64,000 nucleotides of DNA, taken from the NCBI GenBank assembly GCA_037176845.1, contig JAYKXP010000140.1, forward strand, positions 1 to 64,000, written 5' to 3'. The DNA is from Paramarasmius palmivorus. Its lineage: Eukaryota > Basidiomycota > Agaricomycetes > Agaricales > Marasmiaceae. The stretch's first letter is position 1, and each line of letters starts with the position of its first letter. The translations under genes and the position numbers were made by a program. Shown piece after piece: positions 36,431 to 47,400 of this stretch. Under the pieces are notes generated by a model. It ran no database searches. It had not been told where the DNA came from and was given only the letters and a program-made list of their open reading frames with translations.

Positions 36431-38395
36431 GCCTCGCCTTATCCTTTGTCTGACAACGACTTCAACGAACCCGTCGTGGCGGCTGGTAGTCTAAATCCGA
36501 AGTCCTCGAACGTTGAACATCGTAACCCCAAACTCTGAACATCCTTCAACTTGCTGCAGAGAACGCACATTGGAGGCGAGAATAGAGAAGTGGTCCGAGT
36601 CGCACAGCACGATATCACGATGCACAAACTTGGCAGGAGAGCTTGAATGAGGAGACGAAAGAGAGTTAGATTAGTGGCATGCGGTCGTGGTTCAGAACGG
36701 TCCAGGTGCTGTCAGCGCTCTAGCAAGCGCCCACACTTTGCCTCACACTTTCACCTGCAAGCTGCAAGGGTTGACCCATCTCGTTCACGAAGGCTCTTTC
36801 AGCCAGACATTATTCGGATCTACGATGGGTATGAGCCTCGAAGGACTATAAGGTTATGACACAAAACCAAAGCTGTTGACGCTTCGCTCCTCGTGCCAAC
36901 TTTCGAAATTTGCGAATTCTCGTCCACTAAGTATGTCGTTCGGAATTCTTGGAACTGGTACTATCGTCATTCATCATATCCCTTCATTTTCTTATTTTAT
37001 TACCCCAGCTCCCTGACGAAAAGGCGCCAAAGCACCCTCACAGACTGGAACTCTGGTGCGTACCTTACTAACGCCCTTATCTCTGTTTCTTGAAGTTCGC
37101 CTGGACATGATCATTCAATATACCTTTTCTTCTCGACTCTCAGCAGGTTCTTCAGGTCGTCGGCTCCAGAAACCTTAGATGTTACATCTCTAGTACGGGT
37201 ACCGGCACCGAAAGATTCATCTATACTATTCAAGCTCCATCTGTTGGGAACAGGACTTCTGGGCTAGAGGAAGTCGTATGAGAGTTTGATGGTTCACTTA
37301 GATGAGCAATGGGGAAACGGAGCCCCGTTGATTGTGGAGAATGGAGATGTACGTGTTGTTCCATCATACAGTTGCTGATATATTCTGAAGTCATCGGACA
37401 GTGGTTCGTCACTTCAATGAACATGTAGTTGCGATCTCAGATGATTCTATCGGATTGCTATTCTCGTTCAATCTGACAAAGTTCATCCATATGCGCCTCA
37501 AGCCAAGTTGAAGAGGCCGTTTACCTGACACTGGGGCGGCGAGCATGTAAGTCACCGCCAACACATGCTCGAATATCTCATAAATTGACCAAGAGCCGGT
37601 ATAGATGATATTCCTTGAAAATCATATTCACATAAAGGCTATCTGTAGCGAATTTCCTTCCAAGATCCATGATAGTACTTCGCACGAACCAACTATCTCG
37701 TCGGAACCGATTATCCATAGACTCGATGCGATACTAAGACGTGATGCCACCACATCCCGTGCTGATCGCCTATTCGTTTCTTTCCTACTCTAATATTCCT
37801 GTTCTGCTTTCTACAATCGCAACTGTTGGTGGCTGAACTCTGTCGCCAGTGGCCACTAACAGTGCCGAGCCTTCGAACGGTTCGCCTATGACGTTGCCTT
37901 TCAGCATTCTCCCGCGAAGCATCAATCATTTCCAATTGAAACGTATCTCGGGCTTCGTAGGATTGTATCCGAATCCATCGGAAATCGACGCGGTGGCCAC
38001 CCTCGTTCTCAAATTCCCGTCAAGGTGGAATCTCTGCGCTTTGATGAAGCTATTTCAAGACTGGTATCGCTCCTCTTCAGCAAGATGTCTCCCACGGAAC
38101 ATAGGCTATATTGTTGGCTGGCTTCTATCGCCGCTTTGAAAACAACTGTCCGAGATGCAGTGGTGCACAGTCAAGATTGAGGGCAGCTATTGCTGGTGGA
38201 CAATCTCCCCGCTACACCAGTCCCAAAGCAGGTGTCTGGCGAGTCTCTGCATCGGAGAAGTTTCTCAGCGTACGCCGTAGGAGCATCAGCGCATGATCGG
38301 TGGTGTTTTGCATAGCACGTTACTTTCATCTTGATCTTGTTTTCGGAGACAGCTTGAATGTCCAAAGATTGCAATGAAATATCAACAGGCGCCTC
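36430..38395. repeat. Block D, copy 7 (upstream region of 7TM gene 7)
   Basis: Upstream block, close to copy 2 in its last 900 nt (for example the stretch at 37930-38010 matches 6080-6150). 'cagttgctgatatattctg' lies at about 37368. No conserved coding frame. Confidence 0.5.
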
Positions 38396-38403
38396 TCCGT
38401 GAG

Positions 38404-38409
38404 TATAAA
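38404..38409 (+). promoter_or_regulatory. TATA box of 7TM gene 7
   Basis: TATAAA 41 nt before the ATG at 38445, in the same sequence context as gene 2. Confidence 0.7.
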
Positions 38410-38444
38410 TTCACCTATAACAGACGTAAACCTATACCTCGTCC

Positions 38445-40005
38445 ATGTCGGCCTTTTTTCCGTTTAAAGCTGGGTACTCGATCAAGGGTGTTCTATTGGC
38501 ACCTTTTTTTCTCATAGGTGTAAGTCATCTACTTGAATTATGAGTTAGGATATACTCATTTCAAGTGCGACCAGTTGACGCTGTTCCTTCTGGGTGAGTT
38601 CATAGACGTAATGTTGAATATCTGTTTAGCATTAAGTGGCTAATTTTGCAGGGTTCTACGTTCTACTCTTTGGGTTGACAGTCTATTTCCTATGCACACG
38701 TCCAGCCGTTGTCAATCGGAGGCTTCATCTGGCTTGGACCACTGTGCTTTTCGTGCTTTCTATTTCAGCTTCTCTTTGTAAAGCAGCAGAAGTCATCAAA
38801 GAGTCAGTTTTGGGCTTTCAAGCAGCTGTAACACAAGATCCTGATTCACTTTGGGATTGGGCTGCGATTAATGAACACCACATAATCTTCGAGTAAGTTG
38901 TCTGATATGGTTTGCATTTAGTTGATGATGCTAATGGTGTACACCAGAGCTTTGATCAGTTTACTCTACATACTCGCAAAGTGAGCCTCAGCTTGCAATG
39001 AAAGAAACCTAGTAAATATCCGAAATATGGTAGCTGCGTTGCGGATGCTATCCTTGTGAGGGTATATTTTCTTTCTAGTCGATGATATCTAATTTCTGCA
39101 GCTTTATCGATATTATGCGCTCTGGGATTCAAGATGGCGCGCTTGCATTATTCCTACAATAGCGCTGCCTGTCACCAATGGTATTCTTTCCCGTCTTGAG
39201 TGTTTGGCGTAATGTTCACATTTTTTCAGCAATTGGTATCGCTGGTGTCCTGATGAATTACATCTCCATCATTCTTGGGACTCCCGATTCCGTGGAGGTA
39301 GAGGAGACAGGGGTCAATTTTATCATTGCATATTACTTTGTGAATGCAGGCAACACCCTTCTTCTGTCATTAATTATTGGTAAGTGCTCACCGCCCAATC
39401 AGTGCTGAAATCAGATGCACGTCATGCATTTCATTCATCTATAGTGAGTCGCATATGGTGGATGAGCCGTGATTCACGCAAGTTGTTGGGTCATGAGATT
39501 AACCGCAAGTATAACAAGATCATAGCAATAGTGTGAGTTTTGCCACTTGGTTTGGTGATTACTTATTGATCAATATAATTTCAGTATCGAGTCTGGGGCC
39601 ATGTACTCTACCAGCCTTATCATTCACGCATCACTTCGACAGTCTCTGAGCACTTTTGGTTTCCCCCTAGACGTATTCCCGCTTATATCCCTGATGGTCG
39701 TACGTGCTACGAATACTGTGACAATGGATTACTGACTCACCCCCGTCTCTTAGGGTATCGCACCAACGCTCATCATCCTGCGTACTAGTCTCGGTCTATC
39801 CGACAGCGCCGTGCCAACCTCTCAAATGCTCTCCACTATACGATTCGGAGAGCCACCCCAAGCACGAGCAGCCACCGATACTGTCGAGCGTTCTGAAGTG
39901 CATACCGTGGACCTTCAACCCGAGCAAGGATCCACAGATGAAAGTGGCGACATCGAGGCGCAGAAGCACGAAACCTCATCCAAAACTACCGCGAGCAAGG
40001 CGTGA
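38445..40005 (+). CDS. 7-transmembrane protein, array gene 7 (10 exons, 357 aa)
   Basis: Exons: 38445-38519, 38575-38593, 38652-38892, 38948-38980, 39034-39055, 39102-39180, 39230-39379, 39445-39532, 39585-39699, 39754-40005 (1074 nt, in frame). Approximate membrane segments by residue: 18-48, 56-78, 108-135, 143-172, 185-208, 232-253 and 262-287. The 19-nt exon 2 encodes LTLFLLG in TM1; the 22-nt exon 5 encodes CVADAIL at the end of TM3. Intron 7 uses a TAG acceptor so the protein reads VSRIWW. The 5' half and promoter are like gene 2, while exons 6-10 are like genes 4 and 8, so the gene looks mosaic. Tail motifs ERSEVHTVDLQPEQGS and DIEAQKHE are present. Confidence 0.88.
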
Positions 40006-42000
40006 TCACACCGGAGTATAGAGCTTCCTGTTCAAGGACTCGGACACGGGAAATTGAAAATGGCGAAAGATGGCTGGTATTTATTAGGCTCTACTATGTC
40101 TTCGTGTATCGTCTGTACAACACCGTAAATTATGGACCAAGTTCGTTACCTAGAGGCTCGAGGTCAGTCATAACAGAAAGAGAAGGATTGAACCTTGCTC
40201 ACTATCTTCCGTGAGCGTTCTGACGAAGATGCCGAGGTTTAGTCGACTGCCGAAACTAGCCGAGGTAGTCCGGGTGAGCACGTACCAAGGAGACGGATGT
40301 TGAAAACATACACGCATCTTTGGGCCTTCTCCCAAGGTATCGAATGAGCAGCCCACAAACTGTCAAGCTAAAGAGTGTCTGAATTCGCATTAGCAGAACT
40401 GGAGGTAATAGGTATCATGATTACTCGGCTGATGAACACAAAGGTTTAGGGAAGGAGAGCACACCATGTCCACATAAGGAAGAAAATCGCATCTTTTCGA
40501 CGTTAGGACTTGCCAGTGCGTTGTTCCATCAGCAAATGAGGGCTCGGAAGGCTAATTGTTGATAGCCATTGCAAAAGCCGGCTGCAATAGTCTTGGTGAA
40601 TGCCAAGGACGAAGACATGTACGTTGAACACGTACCCGTGCCATTGACAAATGCATCTCCGAGCGCAGGCTTTGCACCCTATCATGAATCTGTAGTCGAA
40701 CAAATCGGCCCAGGACACCGCCTGTTTCCAGCTTGCGGCGACGAGAACATGAAAAGTCGAATCGGAGTCTTCGGTGGCGATAGGTATCGGTGATTGGTCG
40801 AGTAACATGAAGGAAAGAAATCATACCAGCTGCAGTATCCCGTTCCCAACTAGTACTTGAAGCGAATGCTGCGTCGATCCTGTTAGTCCTTGTGCTGAAT
40901 CTTTATCCAACGAACATGAACAAAGGAAGTGATTCCGAGTCAACCTTGGAAACTCGAAGAGGAACGGAGAGTGTGATTCGTGATTCGTGGAGAAGGTTAA
41001 GATTCCAAGGATCAGTTTGAGGGCTTGCAAGACAGTTTTCGGTAGCCGCCACCAAAACTAGTTGAAATAGTCCAGGTGAGTACGAAGAAAGAAGGAGACG
41101 GACGCTGGTCACATACATGTATCTCCCTAGGTCCCGGGACGCTGCACGCTATAGTTGAACAAGTGAGACATGGAACGCGTGTTTTGCGCTTGGTGGAAAG
41201 GGTAAGACTGAGGGCTCCCAAGATGCTGACTCTTTCAGTGACCATGATTGCAGAAACTAGTCGAAATAGTCTATATGAGATGAGTACCTCGAATAACGAA
41301 GGTAACACATACATGCATCTCCGAGCTTCGCGTTCCAGCCTTCTCCCGAGTCCCTACGTATTGAACGAGCAGCTGGCAAACTTTCCAGTCTGGGCTTGGG
41401 CTCTGAGTCAAGTGGATAAAGCTGAAGATAATGGCATATATATCAATCACTCAGCACGAAGGTGAACAATGAGCGCACCAACACCAGATCCACCAATCGT
41501 CAATCCCACTGGCACCGCGCTGTCCAGACTCCAAATGACCAAGTAACACGGAGCGTTGCGTCATAGAAACGCAATAAGATTCAAGCGAGGATATCCGATA
41601 CTAAGCCTGAGCGAAAAAAAAAAAAACGTTCAAGACCAGAAACGATTCGTGCTTGTGCGGAATTTGAAGGCGACCGTTGAGCGCTGAGCGTCGTGATTCC
41701 TGGTATCGATTTCAAGGTCTAAAGATGCATTGATGAAAGCCTGAGAAAGAAAAGGATAACGGGAAAACATACATATATACTAGGATCTGTTGCCTGCGTT
41801 TGCGTTGAACTTAGGCCAGGCGTCGTGGTCATGGTCGAAGCACAGCCGTTTCAATTAAGCGCCCACAACAGAAAAAAACATTGACATTGAACTTCAAGCT
41901 TCAAGAGCACTGGCAGTACGGCGTAAAGTATGATATGAGGTAGCGTAAAAAAGTATTGCGGGAGTTGACAAGAAACTTGTAAAGCCACAACAACGAGTGT
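40006..42000 (-). repeat. Block B, copy 7
   Basis: Downstream block of 2 kb with several repeats of the sub-module ending in 'agaactggaggtaatagg'-type stretches (near 40395, 41420). Minus-strand landmarks are ESRITLSVPLRVSKVDSESL and PLFMF near 40990-40905, corresponding to ITLSVSFQVYMVDPELPLFM of copy 4. Stops interrupt the frame. An A-run lies near 41615. Confidence 0.42.
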
Positions 42001-42560
42001 GAGTTGAGCACGACCACCACAACCTATTCATTTCTGCTTCTGTCCTGCACCGGCACTTCTACCACATCCGCTAGGCCCACCCAGACCTCTAAACCCATTT
42101 CCTCCCCTTCCACCACCTTTCCCTGCACCCCTTCCTTCCCCAGCTCTACCACTGCGACATCCGTATCCGGCATCGCCACTCATGCATTCTCGATCCCCAC
42201 ATTCCTTCTTCTCCACATTCACCCAGACTCTCCCCACCAGGTAACTCAAAACCACCGGCTCGTTTCGGGTGATACATAGCTCAGCGTACAGCGTCAAGTG
42301 GAACGAATTCCACAAACGCACACGCCTTGTGTTTCACGATCTCCAAAGACTTGAGGGATTCGGATTTGGATAGGGCTAGGCGCAAGTCGTGGGTCGGGGT
42401 GTCGGGGGCTAGGAGTGAGGTAGGTATATTCTGTGTTGTAGTGGTGGTGGGGGGTGTAAGCTGTTGAGTGGTTGAGGTGGCCGGGTGCAGGAGCGACGAC
42501 TATAAGTCGGCGAAAAAAGTGGAGAAAAAGTCCAAATGTCTTGCTTTACCTTATTCTATT
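42000..42560 (-). pseudogene. Block C, copy 7: G3BP/Nxt3-like RGG tail
   Basis: On the minus strand from about 42250 to 42025 the frame reads GRVWVNVEKKECGDRECMSG, then a Gly/Arg-rich tail ending GGPSGCGRSAGAGQKQK and a stop. This is the best preserved C-terminus among the copies and supports the G3BP-like assignment (RRM end, basic KKE stretch, RGG tail). The RRM before it is damaged: the frame reads HLTLYAELCITRNEPVVLSY in place of the AAHRAI helix. Confidence 0.6.
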
Positions 42561-44350
42561 TCTGATACCGGCTCCAACGAGACAGTAGCATCTTCGAACG
42601 TTGAATATCGCGACCAGAAAGTGTGAAGATCCTTCGACTTGTTGCAGAGCACGCACATTGGACGCGAGTGGCGAGAAGTAGTCCGAGTCCTACAACGAGA
42701 AATCACAACGTAGAACCTCGACGGAAGAACCTAGATGAGACGAAAGAGAAATTGAGCTGCCCGAGCATGGCGAGCAGTGTGTGGGCGGTCGCGGTTCAGG
42801 TCAGAGATTCCACAATAAGCGCCCAGAGTGTCACTTTGATTCGCACATCCATCAACCGGACCTGCGACTCGCGAGGTATGTCATTGAAACTATCACTTTT
42901 CTTATCCCAGCTCACTAACGAAATAGCGCTATGTTATGCACCGCCGCTTGGATCCCAAGTCTATGAGACAAATGATAGGAGCTCGGCTCGTGGCCTAAGA
43001 CTGGCCTTGCGGTATCTTGGATGAAGACTAGAACAGAAGCACCCTACACTGGTGCGTATCTTAACGCCTTTATCTCTTCGTTCTATCACTCAACTTGAAA
43101 GTCATTGGTCTATCATTGTTGTTGTTCCGAACAAGAAATCCCTGTGTCTGGCCGGTGATAGCGCGATGAATGTTCCTGTTTCCTCGTATGTTCGATTACC
43201 TTGTTTCTTCCTGATTCTCATCGGTTTCTCCAGGTCGTTGGCTCCAGAAACCCTAGATGCTGCATGCCTAGCACGGGTAACGACACCAACAGATTCATCT
43301 ATACTATTCAAGCTCCATCTGTTGTAGAAGGTCTTCTGGGCTGGAGGAAGTTGTTTGAAGGTTTGATGGGTCAGTAGCGCTAAAAAAGAACCCTGTTGGT
43401 GGCGAGCGGAGATGTATGTGATGCCATTCCTGTGCTATTCATCATACAGTTGCTGATATATTCTAGTATCATCGGCCAGTTTTTCGTCACTTCAATGAAC
43501 GTGTAGCTACGATCTCAGATGATTCTATCGCATCGCCATTCTCGTGCAATAATCTGAATGAGGGAGCGAATTCATCTATACGTGCCTCAAACAAGTTGTA
43601 GAGGCGTTCCTTGGAGTCAGTCGCCGACACCGTTTACGGAGAGAAGAACACATAGGGCTGAGATCAAAGGATGATGTCGTTTGGCATTGGGGCGGCAAGC
43701 ATGTAAGTTACTGCCAAAATAAGTATGACAGAACATCTCGATGGTTGACGAGCTGTTATAGGACCCATGACATCCCGCACGAGATTTCACACAAAGGCTA
43801 TTTGTAGCTGTTTCTATTTCGAGCGCCATGATACTTCTCGTCGGAGCCAATCATCTATCAGCTCGACACGATAAGACGCGATGCACAGGACGAATGCCGC
43901 AGCATCCCGCGATGATCACTTATTTCCACTCCCTTCCCACTCCAATAGTTCTGTTCTATGTGTCAAGATGCTTTGGTGATTCTACTCGAGGCTGGTATCG
44001 CTGCTTTCACAGAGGATAGGCTATGCTGTTAGTTCAGGAAGAGGTTTTTGTCGCCGCTACTGAAATTCTGCCCTAGTCAAGAGCAGGGATAGCTACTGCT
44101 GCTGGACCTTCTCCCTGGATCCTTGGGTCAGCGCTGTACTGTACTTGGAGTTGAATCAGATGTCTGCCTCGTCGGAACCTGCACCGGAGAACTCTCCAGT
44201 GTGCAGAAACATCAAGAAGTGATTCATGATTGGTAACGTTCTGCTTCATCCTGATGGTGATTTTTACTTTGACCCGCGCTTTTATATATCGGGTCACAGG
44301 TCTCATGAGAGGAACATGCTTTATACGAGTCAAATATCCGGCGCCATCAC
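42560..44350. repeat. Block D, copy 8 (upstream region of 7TM gene 8)
   Basis: Upstream block. Landmarks 'cagttgctgatatattctag' at about 43447 and 'gaggaacatgctttata' at about 44307, the latter shared with the promoter region of gene 4. No conserved coding frame. Confidence 0.5.
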
Positions 44351-44356
44351 ATTGGG

Positions 44357-44362
44357 TATAAA
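44357..44362 (+). promoter_or_regulatory. TATA box of 7TM gene 8
   Basis: TATAAA 56 nt before the ATG at 44413, same context as gene 4. Confidence 0.7.
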
Positions 44363-44412
44363 GCAAATTGGTGACTCGCAACATCTGTAACAGAGCCCTT
44401 GCAGTGTCCTTC

Positions 44413-47400
44413 ATGGCTGTCGAATTTCCATTCGAAGCTGCATACTCTATTCAAGGTGTTCTGTTGGCACCTTTCTTGCTCATTGGTGTGAGTGCTCCGC
44501 TCTTTGTCATTCCGTTGATACTAATTCTTTATGACCAAGTTGACATTCTTTCTACTCGGTGAGTTTCATGGGCTTCCATACTTGCTTTGCAATGCCAACA
44601 AATATTTGCAGGGTTCTATGTTCTACTTTTTGGGCTGACAGTCTACTTCCTGTATGGACGCCGAGCTGTTGTAAACCGGAGGCTTCATTTCGTCTGGATG
44701 AGCGCACTTTTTGTGCTTTCCATTGCGGCTTCCATCTGTAAGATGGCGGAAGTTATCAGGGAGGCAGTTTTGGGCTTTCAAGTGGCAGTAACACAAGATT
44801 TTGATATCCTGTTGAGTTGGGTCGGGAATAATACTGGCCACAGCATCTTCGAGTAAGGCTATTGATATGATACGCATTTAGTTGAGTATACTGATGGTAA
44901 GGTACACGAAGGACACTTGCGGGCAATGTCACGTGCCTCAGCGTGACAGACCTTGCCCCCGATCTTTTGCGTTATATTACCTTCCACATAGTATAAATGA
45001 CGAATATAAATATGGGCATTGATTGAGGACATGTATATCTCTGTGTCGCGAGCCCCGAATTACCATTCTAAAATTGTGAAGATCATAAAATAACTCAATT
45101 ACAGTCAAAAACGCTTGCTTTTCGTCAAGATCAAACGTAAAATTGACCCCAGTACTTGCAAATTGCACCGAGAACTGTGCATTCGTGATGTATGATATAC
45201 ATTGACATGTGTTGTATCCGGGAAAATTGTTAAATAAACAATAAGTTATGATCCTGGGTGGCATGCCTCGAACTCATTCAGAATTGAATCTGGGAGACGC
45301 CGATGGCCCTTATACTGCTTTGCTGCCCATGCTGCCTGCTCACCATTAAGTCCTTTACAGTACGCATCCATGAACTTCGATGCCCGCCTTGCGAACCTGA
45401 AGTTGACATGACAATAAGTGCCGGAAAACTTGATGGGAACCAGCCAACTCACCGCCTCATCTTCTCAATCGACACCTGACTCAGGGACATGAGAACGTTC
45501 GCTTCCAAGGCGTCCTCGCTCGAAGATGGAGGATACATGCGATAATTCCGCTTAGCTTCACCCCAGCATTGCTCAATGAAGTTGAGCTCACAGTGGAACT
45601 TCGGAAGGAATAAGACCTGGAACCCACGCTCAGCACAGACCTTCTCAAGAATCGATTGCTCTCCTTGGAAGTCCGGCTGGTTGTAGAGAAAGCGGTGACA
45701 GCAGCAACGCTCAGAACCCGGCGGACACTTGAACTCCTTGCACTCGGCTCTCAGTTTAGCTTCAGCATGAAACCCACGCTCTTGAAGAATAACGGCCATT
45801 CCTTTGAAGCGACCTGGAAAGTCAGGATGATCATCAGGGTAGTAAAGATGCTGGATGGTTTCGGTGCCAGGAATGATTGTGTCCCGCATAGGCATCCAAA
45901 TCTTCTTTGGCATTTTCTTGATGGTCGAACTTGATGACCCATCCAGAGGGTTTGTTGTTGAACTCGCTGCCGTGTCTTGAGCGGAGGACGAAGATGAAGA
46001 TGGTTGTGGCTGTTTTTTCTTTGGTCTTCCCCGTTTCTTCTTTGGTGGTGCCTCAGGAAGAGAGGTAGATGTGGGTTCACTAGATGGTGTCGATTCGCCT
46101 TCCTGAGTCTTTTTCTTCTTCTTCTTTGTCTTCACCTCTCTCTCCTCATATACAACATTACCGTTCTGATCGACCTCTGTCTTGTAGACACCCCAATTCG
46201 GACCATCAAGCTTGGAGGGATTCTTCGGCATTGATCGAGCGGAAAGTGCATCGTCTTCTCTCTTCTTGTGGATAGTGGCGTTATCGTAGACAAAGATATG
46301 CTCTTCATCAGGGTAATCAGTCTCGAGAATCTCCATAGCAACCTTGGCCTGAGCAAGAACAGCTTCATTAGTGAAATACCCTTCCCGATTTTTCCCAGCC
46401 TTCAGTAGAACCCGCGCACTGCGAGTCCCGTCCTTTGAAACAAGCCATCCGTAATCGGCAGAGACGTAGTCGGCCACCATCAGTGTTGCTCCTTCTCCTT
46501 TCGCACGTGGGACAGCCTTCTGCTTGATCTTCACCCAGACCTTCTCGCGACGGTCGTGAGCATAGAACGTTGACTCGTCGTGAAACCAGATCACAATAAT
46601 CCGATTACGTGGCAGCTGTCCAAGCTCATCCAGATGAGTCAGGATCCATGCACGGGTCCGATGCTCAAGCTTTGACATTGCAGGCAGAAACTCTGTCTGA
46701 CGATACCAGACCACATCAGCCCATTCATGGCCATCCACATATTGACCATGCGGAGTTCTCTGCCATCGATACCCCATACGCTTCAGCCATGTCTCCGCAG
46801 TCTTCAGCGTAATACCCTTCTTTGAGATACCATACCTCTCGCGAACATCTTTCCGGTCAACGTACTCGACAACATGCTTCGCGAAGATGTACTTTCCCTT
46901 ACTCTGCAGGTAAAGTGCGATATCGTTCGCCAGCTCCTCATTCTCAATGACGGAATGACGGCCAGAATACTGAGGAATTGGGAGATTATCATAGTCCGTG
47001 ATGAAATCGCGTACCCACTCTCGCAACTTCTGGGCAGTCTTCGGACTCTTCTGAGAGAGGCGTGCGGCACGTAATGATGATGGAATCCATTTATTGTATG
47101 TCTCGGGAATGGTGTTATCGGTGTAATGTGCAAGGAATGACTCCATTCTTTCGAGCCAGGTGCGGAAGAATAAGCTATATTTCGGATCTCTGTGTCCACG
47201 TCCAGTGTTACGTTTCGGGTTGAGAAGCTCTTGAAGCTTACGCCGAGTTGCAAGAGCAACGGCTATAGATGGTGGTTGATGTCGTTGATACCAGCTAGGA
47301 TCTGGAGGTACGGAGGAAGGTGAAGGAGGAGATGAAGCTGAGTTGCCGTTGTCAGATGAGCACGATGATGAATGCGATGAGCAGCATGAGTCGTAGTCGC

